This document shows, piece after piece, positions 18,089-26,293 of a stretch of DNA of 64,000 nt. Under the pieces are notes generated by a model that was not told the origin of the DNA, ran no database searches, and saw only the letters and a program-made list of their open reading frames with translations. The translations under genes and the position numbers were made by a program. Origin of the DNA: Janthinobacterium sp. 1_2014MBL_MicDiv (lineage in GTDB: Bacteria; Pseudomonadota; Gammaproteobacteria; Burkholderiales; Burkholderiaceae_D); the NCBI RefSeq assembly GCF_001865675.1, contig NZ_CP011319.1:1116001-1180000 (forward strand). Reading direction: 5' to 3'. Positions within the stretch are counted from its first letter, which is position 1; the number at the start of each line of letters is the position of its first letter.

Positions 18089-18169
18089 GACAACTCCTGG
18101 TAGTGGTTGAAGTACTGCGGTGGATGAAACGGCATTGCTGCATGGCTTGGCTGCGTCACGGTGAAACTC

Positions 18170-18316
18170 TTACGGGCTTTCTCCCAGTGCCAATAGTCCG
18201 ATGATGCAAACGACGGCCATCAGTGCTGCCACCAGGGCGTAGCGGTAGAACGCCGCTCTTTGCTTGCTCTGCAAATACGTAACCAGGGCAGCAGGAAGAA
18301 ACTTGTCTAAGCGCAT
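18170..18316 (-). CDS. Flp-like degenerate single-helix peptide
   Basis: A 48-codon ORF starting MRLDKFLPAALVTYL with GGAG 6 bases upstream of the ATG. The helix AAFYRYALVAALMAVVCI aligns by eye with the Flp helix AIEYGLIAALIAVVII, but the conserved Glu is Arg and the Gly before the cleavage point is Arg or Ala. So it is Flp-like in form but not a normal substrate. It is the first gene of the pilus run. A longer ORF from 18451 has no ribosome binding site. Coding is likely from the RBS and helix; function unknown. Confidence 0.6.
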   Translation of the reverse strand: MRLDKFLPAALVTYLQSKQRAAFYRYALVAALMAVVCIIGLLALGESP

Positions 18317-18388
18317 GCTGTGCTCCGTGTCGTGGTGGCCGCGGCGTGTAATCTGCACTTCGGTAGTTCCACTATAGAAGTGGGCAGC

Positions 18389-18402
18389 TTGATCTACATC
18401 AG
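18389..18402. promoter_or_regulatory. FNR/Anr-like site upstream of the pilus genes
   Basis: TTGATCTACATCAG matches TTGATnnnnATCAA with one mismatch. It is 73 bases upstream of the small Flp-like gene (minus strand), in the 255-base gap after the response regulator gene, where the tad promoter should be. Oxygen control of the pilus is an inference from one site. Confidence 0.35.
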
Positions 18403-18571
18403 AAGAACCTCCTTTTTCTACCGGGAGGATTTGCCTGTTTTTTCGGGACAATTGTCATGCTCGAGTTCGGCGCGCACGGCGGCGGCCATGCGTGCGCGAT
18501 GGCAGGGAGGGGCGGGAGGGGACGTGCTGGAGCAGGCGGTGGCCGCGTGGCCGCGTGGCCGGATTACGGCA

Positions 18572-19273
18572 TCAGGCGCGCGACGGCAGTTCGCCCAGCT
18601 GGTGCTTGGTGGCGTAGGCGTACAGTTCCAGGCGGTTGTACACGCCCAGCTTGCGGTAGATGGAGGTCAGGTGGTTGCGCAGGGTATGCTCTGAAATGAA
18701 CAGCTGGTCGGCCAGCAGCTTGGCGGGCGTGCCGCTGCCGTGCACGAGGGCGGCGATGATTTTTCTTTCCTTTAAGGTCAGGCTGGCCACGGCGGCGGCC
18801 TGCGCCGAGCCGCCGCCCGGTTGCGTCAGCTGTGTCAGCATGCGGCCCAGCATCGCGTGTTCCAGCCACAGTTCGCCGTGGTAGACCTTTTCGATGGCTT
18901 TCAGCACCATCTCGGCCGGCGCGTCCTTGCTGATGATGCCGCGCGCACCCTTCAGGATGGCCTGGTCCAGGACGGCCTGGTCGTGGCTGGCCGTCAGCAC
19001 GAGGATGCGCGTGCTGCCCCGCTGCACCAGCGCCGGCAGGATGGCCAGCGAGCTGACGCCGCCCAGGTCCAGGTCCAGCACGATGACGTCCGGTTCCAGC
19101 GCCGCCGCCTGCGCCAGCGCTTCGCCGCTGTCCGATGCCGTGGCGATGACGCGCATGCCCGAATGTTCGCCGCCGATCAGCCGTTCCAGGCCCCACAGCA
19201 TGGTCTTGTGGTCATCGACGAGCAGGACGCGGATGGCCGCGCTGCTGCTTGGCTGGTGCTGGAGGGAGTTCAT
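18572..19273 (-). CDS. NarL/FixJ-family response regulator
   Basis: A 233-residue regulator with receiver (about 14-135; phospho-acceptor D67 in IVLDLDLGG, acidic D20-D21, K109-type ISKDAP) and a C-terminal LuxR-type HTH (about 170-225, LTLKERKIIAALVHG ... SEHTLRNHLTSIYRKLGV). It overlaps the upstream kinase gene as ATGA, so it is its partner. Downstream lies the tad operon on the same strand, so pilus regulation is a reasonable inference. The longer ORF start at 19402 would sit inside the kinase gene; the ATG at 19273 is preferred. Confidence 0.9.
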   Translation of the reverse strand: MNSLQHQPSSSAAIRVLLVDDHKTMLWGLERLIGGEHSGMRVIATASDSGEALAQAAALEPDVIVLDLDLGGVSSLAILPALVQRGSTRILVLTASHDQAVLDQAILKGARGIISKDAPAEMVLKAIEKVYHGELWLEHAMLGRMLTQLTQPGGGSAQAAAVASLTLKERKIIAALVHGSGTPAKLLADQLFISEHTLRNHLTSIYRKLGVYNRLELYAYATKHQLGELPSRA

Positions 19274-20937
19274 ATGGGGATCTCGATCTGTACGGAGGTG
19301 TTGCCCAGCGTGCTGTGGGTGACGCGGGCCGCGCCGCCCAGGGCGGCGGCCCGTTCGGCCAGCGAGTCGGGCAGAAAATCGGGAACATGCGCGGCCGCGC
19401 ATTCGTTGTCTATGCTGATATGCAGGGCGCCCTGCACGCAGGTCAGCTTGACGGCGCCATGCCGCGCCGACGTATGCTTGCGGATATTGCTCATGCCCTC
19501 GTTGACGATCTGGAACACTTCCGCCGCCAGCCGGTCATTGATATGCAGGTCGCCCTCGATCTGCACGGCGATGTCGATGCCGTAGAATTCGCGGATCTGC
19601 GTTGCCTGGCGCCGCAGGGCCACCAGCAGTTCCGGCTCGCTTTGCACCTGGCCGTTCTTGAAGGTGCGCGCATAGCTGCGCAGGTCGGTGATCACCTGGC
19701 CCGACATGATGATCAGCTTGTCCAGCTCGGGCAGCAGCGGGTTGCCCGGGGTGGCTTCGTTGCGCAGGGCGGCCAGGCCGTGGCGCAGGCCGATATACGG
19801 CTGGATGGCCGTGTCGTGCAAGTCGCGCGCCATCTTTTCGCGCTCGCGCGAGGCCGCCTGCGAGGCGAGCCGGTCCAGCAGCTCGATGTTTTCAATCACG
19901 GGAAACGCTTGCGCGCCAATATGGCTGAGGAACAGGGCGTCAGTCTTGCTCAGGCTGGTCGCCGAGACGATGTACAGCCGGCCTTTGCCGTTACGCAAGG
20001 GGAGCGGGGCGCTGATGAAGGCATGCGCTTCGAGCAGTTCTGCCAGGCTGGCGCCGGCCGCATCGTCATGCCGGAGCCAGCGCCCATTGTCCATGTTGAG
20101 CATGCGCGCGCCGCCCAGCCAGGGCAGCCATGGACCCGGCGGCTGGTTGTACAGCACGATCTTGTCGGGAGGGAAGGCGAGCAGGGGACTGGCCGCGTCG
20201 TCGCTGAGCAGGGAGCTGGTGTGGATCACGCCCGCCTCCGTATGGATGACGCTGCGCAGCGACCAGACCCGCGTGCCCTTGTCCTGCATGATCAGCAGGC
20301 AGCTGCGGGCCTTGAAGTAGCTGCGTGTTTTTTCCAGCACCGAGGTGATGGTCTGGTCGACGCCGAAGCGGGGATTGGACAGCTGGCTGACATCGCGCAG
20401 CAGGGCCAGGTGGCCGCGCTGGGTGATGGCCGAGCCGCCCCAGTAGGCGATCATGTAGCCGAGCGCCAGCAGGAAGGTGGTGCGCAACAGCAAGCGCGAC
20501 AGTTCCGCATCCGTTTCGCCGAACAGCGCCGTGGCGGCGAACAGGCCGGCCGAAGCGAGCGTGACGCGGGCGCCTTCCTCGAAACCGCGCTGGAACGACG
20601 AAATCAGGATGGCAAAGAAGAAAAACAGGAAGAATAGATTGTTGTGGCTGCTGGTGGAAAACACGATCAGCGCATACCAGGCCACGTCCAGCCAGTACAG
20701 CAATATGTCTTGCGGCAAGCTGATGCCGGCCACGGCCAGCACGTATAACAGCAGGCTGTGCATGGTGTAGGCGGAAAAGATCAGCCAGGTGATACGGGTC
20801 AGCTTGCCGGCGCTTTCAGGATCGACGAAGAGGGTCAGCAAGGTGGCGCTCGACAACAGCAGGCGCATGCCATTCACCATGGTCGTATCCATGCCGGCAC
20901 CCGGCAAACCGGATTTGAGGGGAGGATCGAGGTTCAC
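19270..20937 (-). CDS. NarX-type sensor histidine kinase (HisKA_3)
   Basis: A membrane sensor kinase of about 555 residues: N-terminal cluster of about six helices, a GAF-like middle domain (about 200-340), then HisKA_3 with REREKMARDLHDTAIQPYIG (His in RDLHD) and a HATPase_c domain with the N-box EVFQIVNEGMSNIRKH. The usual G1 box DxGxG is replaced by IDNECAAAHVPD, so ATP binding may be weak or atypical. Start is GTG 20937 with AGGAG 5 bases upstream; the ATG at 21021 has none. It is followed by its response regulator with ATGA overlap. Confidence 0.87.
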   Translation of the reverse strand: MNLDPPLKSGLPGAGMDTTMVNGMRLLLSSATLLTLFVDPESAGKLTRITWLIFSAYTMHSLLLYVLAVAGISLPQDILLYWLDVAWYALIVFSTSSHNNLFFLFFFFAILISSFQRGFEEGARVTLASAGLFAATALFGETDAELSRLLLRTTFLLALGYMIAYWGGSAITQRGHLALLRDVSQLSNPRFGVDQTITSVLEKTRSYFKARSCLLIMQDKGTRVWSLRSVIHTEAGVIHTSSLLSDDAASPLLAFPPDKIVLYNQPPGPWLPWLGGARMLNMDNGRWLRHDDAAGASLAELLEAHAFISAPLPLRNGKGRLYIVSATSLSKTDALFLSHIGAQAFPVIENIELLDRLASQAASREREKMARDLHDTAIQPYIGLRHGLAALRNEATPGNPLLPELDKLIIMSGQVITDLRSYARTFKNGQVQSEPELLVALRRQATQIREFYGIDIAVQIEGDLHINDRLAAEVFQIVNEGMSNIRKHTSARHGAVKLTCVQGALHISIDNECAAAHVPDFLPDSLAERAAALGGAARVTHSTLGNTSVQIEIPI

Positions 20938-21118
20938 AAGCACTCCTGGCGGTATCCCGCATGGAACGGGCCATGCGCATGGATCGATACCACAGATAAA
21001 TTCTTGTTGTTTTTGCTGCAATCAGGGACGAGTCTACGCATCCGCCGTAAAGATGTCTACAGGAATTATGCGTGGCGGCGTTGGCCGCGCGCGACAGTCC
21101 CTGCGCTGGCCCGCGGGA

Positions 21119-22099
21119 TCAGGGGGGCTGCACCATCACGCGGTTGCGGCCGGCGCGTTTGGCCAGGTACAGGGCGCGGTCGGCGGCGCCGATGAGGGCG
21201 GAAATTTCCAGTGCCTGGTGCGCGTGCTGCGTGGCGATGCCGATGCTGACCGTGATGTGCTTGACGTCATTGCCTGTCTTGGCATGGGGAATGCGCAAGT
21301 CGGCCGCGCGCTGGCGGATCGCCTCGGCCAGCTGCAGCGCCTGTTCGTCATCCGTGTCGGGCAGGATGGCGGCAAATTCTTCGCCGCCATAGCGCGCCAG
21401 CAAGTCGGTGGGGCGCTGCAGCATGGCGGCCAGTTCCGCCGCCACGTGGATCAGGCAGCCATCGCCCTGCTGGTGGCCATAGTGGTCGTTGTAGTCCTTG
21501 AAATGGTCGATATCGATCATCAGCAGCGACAGCGGACTGTCGGTGCGCATGGCGCGCCGCATTTCCTTCTCGATGGCCACGTCGAAGTGGCGGCGGTTGG
21601 CGATGCCCGTCAAGCCGTCGGAAAAGGTTTGCGAGCGCAAGACCATGGTCTGTTCGCGCAGCAGCTTTTCGCGGCCGACGGCAATGGTGACATCATTGAT
21701 CTGGATCAGGCAATGGCGTGGCGAACCGGGTAAATTGATCGGTGTGACGGCGATGGCTTGCTGCATGCGTTCCTGGCCTTCGGCACAGCCCGTGTTCGCG
21801 CCATGCGTGTACAGCGCAAACGGCGCCTTGTGCAAGGTTTGCGACAGCAGCGACTGGAAATTGTCGCGCAGGGCCTGGATGATGGCCGAGTCGATGCGCT
21901 TGTGGCGCAGCTCGGGGAAGACGGCGAAGAAATCCTGGCCCAGCACCATCTCGGGCTGCCAGGCGGAGTGGCGCGCCATCCAGCGGTTCCATAGCACGAT
22001 GCGGTGCTGCTCATCGAGCACGATGGCGCCCAGGTTGACGGCGCCAAGTATGCTTTCGAGCAGGGCGAGTCGATGTAATGCATCCGGCATGATCTTCAC
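21119..22099 (-). CDS. PAS-GGDEF diguanylate cyclase
   Basis: A cytosolic diguanylate cyclase of 326 residues. An N-terminal PAS domain (about 10-110, IVLDEQHRIVLWNRWM) leads to a GGDEF domain with DGLTGIANRRHFD and the active-site RYGGEEF. An RxxD inhibitory I-site (RPTD) lies five residues before GGEEF, so product inhibition by c-di-GMP is likely. GTG at 22099 overlaps the cheC stop as GTGA; the ATG at 22090 is an alternative. It is the last gene of the CheY-CheC-cyclase operon. Confidence 0.92.
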   Translation of the reverse strand: MKIMPDALHRLALLESILGAVNLGAIVLDEQHRIVLWNRWMARHSAWQPEMVLGQDFFAVFPELRHKRIDSAIIQALRDNFQSLLSQTLHKAPFALYTHGANTGCAEGQERMQQAIAVTPINLPGSPRHCLIQINDVTIAVGREKLLREQTMVLRSQTFSDGLTGIANRRHFDVAIEKEMRRAMRTDSPLSLLMIDIDHFKDYNDHYGHQQGDGCLIHVAAELAAMLQRPTDLLARYGGEEFAAILPDTDDEQALQLAEAIRQRAADLRIPHAKTGNDVKHITVSIGIATQHAHQALEISALIGAADRALYLAKRAGRNRVMVQPP

Positions 22100-22722
22100 G
22101 CCTGTCCCAGGACCTTGGCCAGATAGCGGCTGACCTGCTGTTTCAGGTCGTGCAAGGCGGACAGGTCGAGTACAAACGCGACGTAACCGTGGATCTGGTG
22201 CTTGGACAGCACGAAATCGATATGCAGCATCAGCACGACGGCGTCGTCGTCCTGGCCGCCGAACGAGGACAGGATTTCCGCGCTGGTGCCCACGTGGTAC
22301 AGCGGCAGCGAGCCATGCAGTTCGCTGTCGAACAGGTTGGCCAGGGTGCCCACGCAGGAATTGAGGATGATGTTGCCGATTTCACTCATCGCTTCCTGTT
22401 CCATCTCCGTCAGTTCCTGCAGCGGCATGGCGTCGCCCACCATCAGGCGCACGATTTCCAGGCTCTTGTCTTCAGGAAACATCAAGATGGCTTCGGTGGC
22501 AAACGCGCCGTCGTAGTGCTGGCTGACGCCGCAGATGCGTTCGCCGTCCTTCTTGCTGCCGAGTAGGGCAGCCGCATCGGCGCGGTTCAGGAAGGTGATC
22601 GACGGAACCGACATGGTGACTTCTTCATTCACGATCTCGCTCATCGCGGCGGCGGCGTGGCCCACCCCGATGTTGAATATCTCTACCAGGGCATCGTTTT
22701 CCAGTTCGGAGAGATTGACCAT
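22096..22722 (-). CDS. CheC-family chemotaxis phosphatase
   Basis: CheC proteins dephosphorylate CheY-P. Two active-site-type ExxN motifs are present, in DALVEIFNIGVGHAA and in EAMSEIGNIILNS, as in CheC rather than CheX. 208 residues. The start at 22722 (MVNLSELEND) overlaps the stop of the CheY-like gene by the spacing ATGctcA; the longer frame from 22869 is a shadow. With a receiver before it and a cyclase after it, it probably tunes a local signalling circuit and not the main flagellar one. Confidence 0.85.
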   Translation of the reverse strand: MVNLSELENDALVEIFNIGVGHAAAAMSEIVNEEVTMSVPSITFLNRADAAALLGSKKDGERICGVSQHYDGAFATEAILMFPEDKSLEIVRLMVGDAMPLQELTEMEQEAMSEIGNIILNSCVGTLANLFDSELHGSLPLYHVGTSAEILSSFGGQDDDAVVLMLHIDFVLSKHQIHGYVAFVLDLSALHDLKQQVSRYLAKVLGQA

Positions 22723-22724
22723 GC

Positions 22725-23093
22725 TCACAGTCCCAGTGAATCGATCAGCTGATGAATGCGGGTTTCCGTGATCGGTTTTTCCATGAAGCCGACGCCCAGT
22801 TCGCTGGCGCGGTTGCGGATGGCGTTTTGCACGTTGGCCGTGACGAGGATGATGGGCGTGTGCGGGCACAGCGCGCGCAATTGTTCGGCCGCCGCCACGC
22901 CGCCCATGCCGGGCATGTTGACATCCAGTAGTATCAGCACAGGGCTGGCGGTCTTGACTTTTTCCAGGGCTTCTTCACCCGTCGCCGCCTCGATCACTTG
23001 CCAATCGGCATGTTTGCTGAGGATGAACTGGTGCGACATCAAACGTGAAACCCGGCTGTCATCGACAACAAGTACCTGTTTACTGTGAGTCAT
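22725..23093 (-). CDS. Single-domain CheY-like response regulator
   Basis: A 122-residue lone receiver: acidic pair D11-D12 (VLVVDDSRVSR), phospho-acceptor D57 (LILLDVNMPGMGG), T85 and K106 (FMEKPIT). No output domain. First gene of a three-gene operon with CheC and a diguanylate cyclase. No CheA is in the window, so the kinase that feeds it is not known; the DGC PAS domain could be an input to the same pathway. Confidence 0.9.
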   Translation of the reverse strand: MTHSKQVLVVDDSRVSRLMSHQFILSKHADWQVIEAATGEEALEKVKTASPVLILLDVNMPGMGGVAAAEQLRALCPHTPIILVTANVQNAIRNRASELGVGFMEKPITETRIHQLIDSLGL

Positions 23094-23298
23094 TTGCTAT
23101 TCCTGAAACGTCATGTGTGTCAATAGTCGCATTTTCGCATATTTTAACGGGCATACGGAGTAATTGGCCAATCCATTGCCCTTGAGCAAAATTCATGGCG
23201 CCATCGTGGAACAAATGCCACGGCCGGTGTTCAAGGGCCGCTTGCGGGGCTAACGATCCGTTAAAATAGCGCCATTCCCCACTTCAGCCTTTTTTGCC

Positions 23299-23976
23299 AT
23301 GACCCAAGACGAATTGAAACAAGCCGTAGCCCGCGCCGCCATTAATTATGTGGTGGACGGTGAAATCATCGGTGTCGGTACCGGTTCCACCGCGAACTTT
23401 TTCATCGATGAGCTGGCCAAGATCAAGGACCGCATCAAAGGGACGGTCGCATCGTCGGAAGCGACGGCTGCCCGCCTGGCCGGCCATGGCATCCCCGTCT
23501 TCAGCCTGAATGACGTCGAGTCGATCGCCGTCTATATCGATGGCGCCGACGAGATCACGGCCAGCGGCGCCATGATCAAGGGCGGCGGCGCGGCCTTGAC
23601 GCGCGAAAAGATCGTTGCCTCCGTGTCGAAACAGTTCGTCTGCATCGCCGACGGCTCCAAGCTGGTCGAGACCCTGGGCGCCTTCCCGCTGCCGGTGGAA
23701 GTGGTGCCGATGGCGCGCGCCGCCGTGTCGCGCCAGCTGGCCGCGCTGGGCGGCACGCCCCGTTTGCGCCTGAAGGCGGGCAGCGATGACGCTTTCATCA
23801 CCGACAACGGCGGCGAGATCATCGACGTGCTGGGCTTGCAGATCGCCGACCCGGTGGCGCTGGAGCAGCAGATCAACCAGATCGTCGGCGTCATCGCCGT
23901 CGGCCTGTTCGCCGCGCGCGGCGCGAATGTCTGCCTGCTGGGCATGCCGGAAGGCGTGCGTACGCTGAGCTACTAA
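23299..23976 (+). CDS. rpiA: Ribose-5-phosphate isomerase A
   Basis: RpiA interconverts ribose-5-phosphate and ribulose-5-phosphate in the non-oxidative pentose phosphate pathway. The 225-residue length is normal. Signatures: GVGTGSTANFFIDEL (phosphate loop), YIDGADEI, KGGGAALTREK (with the catalytic-type residues), and the C-terminal GLFAARGANVCLLG. Isolated between the signalling genes and a convergent membrane-protein gene. Start ATG at 23299 has only a weak RBS but agrees with the family. Confidence 0.97.
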   Translation: MTQDELKQAVARAAINYVVDGEIIGVGTGSTANFFIDELAKIKDRIKGTVASSEATAARLAGHGIPVFSLNDVESIAVYIDGADEITASGAMIKGGGAALTREKIVASVSKQFVCIADGSKLVETLGAFPLPVEVVPMARAAVSRQLAALGGTPRLRLKAGSDDAFITDNGGEIIDVLGLQIADPVALEQQINQIVGVIAVGLFAARGANVCLLGMPEGVRTLSY

Positions 23977-23983
23977 GACGATA

Positions 23984-23999
23984 GCCGGCCTTCGCCGGC
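23984..23999 (+). terminator. Short hairpin after rpiA
   Basis: GCCGGC-CTTC-GCCGGC forms a compact 6-bp stem 7 bases after the rpiA stop. No T-run follows, so it is at best a weak terminator. A second stem (24020-24038) lies inside the end of the convergent gene. Confidence 0.3.
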
Positions 24000-24012
24000 A
24001 GTCGCATCTGTA

Positions 24013-24537
24013 TTAAACGGCGGCCCCTTGCGGGCCGCTTGTCATGTGCGCCTGGCGATACACGGCCACGGTGCGCAGCAAGCCGCCCAGGAAGATGCCG
24101 CTGAAGCAGCCGTACGCGGCGCAGACGGGCAGCACGAAGCCCGGCGCGTGGGCATAAGCAGGTACGATGGCGAGGGTCACGGCCACCGCATATTTCATGC
24201 AGAAGATGCTCATCATCAAGGCCATCGGCAACCAGCTGCCGGGGCGCCGCACGCTGCCGCGTTCGCAGATGACGACGATATGGCGCGTATCGGTCAGCGT
24301 CCAGGCCAGCGCCGCGCCCGTCACGGCTCCTGCCATCCAGGCGAATGGCGCCAGGCCGGCGAAGCCGAAACTGCCGTACACGCCGCTCAGGGACAGGGCC
24401 AGCATGACCAGGGGAATGATGCACAGCTTGCGCAAGCTCACTTCGCGCGCGCGGCTGGCCAGCACGCCCCGGTACACGAGAAAGCCCAGGATGGCCCAGA
24501 CGTAGAGGGGAGTGTGGCTGAAGATTTGTTGCAACAT
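24013..24537 (-). CDS. DUF6622-like membrane protein
   Basis: A 174-residue inner-membrane protein with about five helices. MLQQIFSHTPLYVWAILGFLVYRG and the rest resemble a family I would label DUF6622, by memory. No catalytic motif. The ATG at 24537 has GGCGG in front; the longer frame to 24783 is non-coding by composition. It is convergent with rpiA. Function unknown. Confidence 0.7.
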   Translation of the reverse strand: MLQQIFSHTPLYVWAILGFLVYRGVLASRAREVSLRKLCIIPLVMLALSLSGVYGSFGFAGLAPFAWMAGAVTGAALAWTLTDTRHIVVICERGSVRRPGSWLPMALMMSIFCMKYAVAVTLAIVPAYAHAPGFVLPVCAAYGCFSGIFLGGLLRTVAVYRQAHMTSGPQGAAV

Positions 24538-24812
24538 GGTGTCCGCCTTGAAGTGAGGTTGTCGATGGACGTACTGTGCCTGCCGGCGGCGCGGGCGGCG
24601 AGCGGTGTGCGACGAAACGGGGAAGGTCTGCCGTGAAAGGGATTCAGGCGGCGTGAAACGGGAAGGGGATAGAGGCGACGCCGGGCTAAAAAGATTGAAC
24701 GGTGCCGGTACCTCTTGACACCGTGGCGGGCAAGCGCCATATCGGGCCACGTAGCGGCGCTGACCATCGGGTACAGCGCGCAACGGAGGCCCGAGAAGGC
24801 GCTGCGCCGTGC

Positions 24813-25085
24813 TTACTCGGTTGGGGGCACGTAACCCATGGCCGCATCGGCGCCATCGCCGAAGAAATGCTTTTCCATCTGCGTGGCCAGGTATTTGCGG
24901 GCGCGCGCGTCGGCCAGGTTCAAACGGTTTTCATTGACCAGCATGGTCTGGTGCTTGAGCCAGGCGGCCCATGCTTCTTTCGACACGGATTCGTAAATTT
25001 TCTTGCCCAGTTCGCCCGGGTACGGCGGGAAGTCCAGTCCTTCGGCTTCCTTGTTGAGTTTGATGCAGTGGATCGTGCGGGCCAT
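24813..25085 (-). CDS. yggX: Fe(2+)-trafficking / oxidative damage protection protein YggX
   Basis: YggX protects Fe-S enzymes and takes part in iron handling. The 90-residue protein has MARTIHCIKLNKEAEGLDF, PYPGELGKKIYESVSKEAW and WLKHQTMLVNENRLNL, all typical, including the single cysteine. The start at 25085 gives the standard N-terminus; the longer ORF from 25202 reads upstream DNA. It is often found near mutY; here it lies opposite kdsA. Confidence 0.95.
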   Translation of the reverse strand: MARTIHCIKLNKEAEGLDFPPYPGELGKKIYESVSKEAWAAWLKHQTMLVNENRLNLADARARKYLATQMEKHFFGDGADAAMGYVPPTE

Positions 25086-25204
25086 CTGTGCTCCTGAATC
25101 AGTGTAGAGATAAAGCGTGATTATAAGGCACTTTGCGCGTCCCCTCGCGGGGCCGTCGCGGCCTGGCGACACGCCGTCTGCCGCGCCCTTGCGCTGGATC
25201 AAAT

Positions 25205-25233
25205 TTGATCTGCGCCGTCCTAGCTAGTAAGAT
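25205..25233 (+). promoter_or_regulatory. Sigma-70-type promoter for kdsA
   Basis: TTGATC (25205-25210) and TAAGAT (25228-25233) are spaced by 17 bases, 61 bases upstream of the kdsA start. Close to consensus at both boxes. No other gene is near on this strand. Confidence 0.6.
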
Positions 25234-25293
25234 GCCTTATCGCGCCAGTCGCTGGCTGCGCCCCTTCACAGTAAATAGTAACAATTAACCAAT

Positions 25294-26151
25294 ATGGAAT
25301 CCCCTATGGCCTCAGTGAAAGTCAATGGCATCGATGTCAGCAATGAAGGCAGCTTCGTGCTGTTTGGCGGCATCAACGTGCTCGAATCGCGCGATCTCGC
25401 CATGCGCGCCTGCGAAGAATATGTGCGCGTCACGCAAAAACTGGGTATTCCATATGTGTTCAAGGCCAGTTTCGACAAGGCCAACCGCTCGTCCATCCAT
25501 TCCTACCGCGGCCCGGGCCTGGAAGAAGGCATGCGCATCTTCCAGGACGTGAAGGCTGCCTTCGGCGTGCCCGTGATTACCGACGTGCATGAGCCATGGC
25601 AGGCGCAGCAGGTGGCCGAAGTGGTCGACGTGCTGCAATTGCCGGCCTTCCTGGCGCGCCAGACGGACCTCGTCGTGGCCCTGGCGAAAACGGGCAAAGT
25701 GATCAACATCAAGAAGCCGCAATTCCTCAGCCCTGGCCAGATGGCCAACATCGTCGAGAAATTCAAGGAAGCGGGCAACGATCAATTGATCCTGTGCGAC
25801 CGCGGCACTTGCCTCGGCTATGACAACCTGGTGGTCGACATGCTGGGCTTTGGCGTCATGAAGAAGACGTGCGACGACCTGCCCATCATCTTCGACGTCA
25901 CGCACGCGCTGCAGCAGCGCGATCCCGGTGGCGCCGCTTCGGGCGGCCGCCGCCAGCAAGTGGCGGACCTGGCGCGCGCCGGCCTGGCCGTCGGCATCGC
26001 CGGCCTGTTCCTGGAAGCCCATCCGGACCCGGACAACGCCCGCTGCGACGGCCCCAGCGCCCTGCCGCTGGACCAGCTGGAACCGTTCCTGGCGCAATTG
26101 AAGGCGCTCGACGACCTGGTCAAGTCGTTTGCGCCGCTGAATATCAAGTAA
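25294..26151 (+). CDS. kdsA: 3-deoxy-8-phosphooctulonate (KDO-8P) synthase
   Basis: KdsA joins phosphoenolpyruvate and arabinose-5-phosphate to make KDO-8P for lipid A core synthesis in the cytosol. 285 residues. Features: FGGINVLESRDLA, FKASFDKANRSSIHSYRGPG, GVPVITDVHEPWQ, NIKKPQFLSPGQM and DVTHALQQRDPGG, all characteristic. It stands alone, without pyrG and eno, which are common neighbours in other Betaproteobacteria. A terminator follows directly. A second kdsA elsewhere in the genome cannot be excluded. Confidence 0.96.
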   Translation: MESPMASVKVNGIDVSNEGSFVLFGGINVLESRDLAMRACEEYVRVTQKLGIPYVFKASFDKANRSSIHSYRGPGLEEGMRIFQDVKAAFGVPVITDVHEPWQAQQVAEVVDVLQLPAFLARQTDLVVALAKTGKVINIKKPQFLSPGQMANIVEKFKEAGNDQLILCDRGTCLGYDNLVVDMLGFGVMKKTCDDLPIIFDVTHALQQRDPGGAASGGRRQQVADLARAGLAVGIAGLFLEAHPDPDNARCDGPSALPLDQLEPFLAQLKALDDLVKSFAPLNIK

Positions 26152-26167
26152 TGGTCTTTGAGTAAAG

Positions 26168-26195
26168 AAAAAGCCCGGCATGCCGGGCTTTTTTT
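26168..26195 (+). terminator. Intrinsic terminator after kdsA
   Basis: AAAAAGCCCGGCA / TGCCGGGCTTTTT is a perfect palindrome with a GC-rich stem and a T-run; it starts 17 bases after the kdsA stop and can work in both directions, also serving argA's downstream side. Confidence 0.9.
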
Positions 26196-26293
26196 ATGGC
26201 ATGGAACAAAATGGCCAGGCCGGGCGCGTTGCCGGGGACAGTACGAATGCGGCGAGGCAAGGTCGCAACGCCCTGGACCTATTATCGAGTGGG

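Noticed and set aside
17649..18143. 164-codon ORF joining two pilin regions
   Set aside because: Its first two thirds are the antisense-phase reading of the other Flp gene, Arg/His-rich; the real pilin starts at the GTG 17822.
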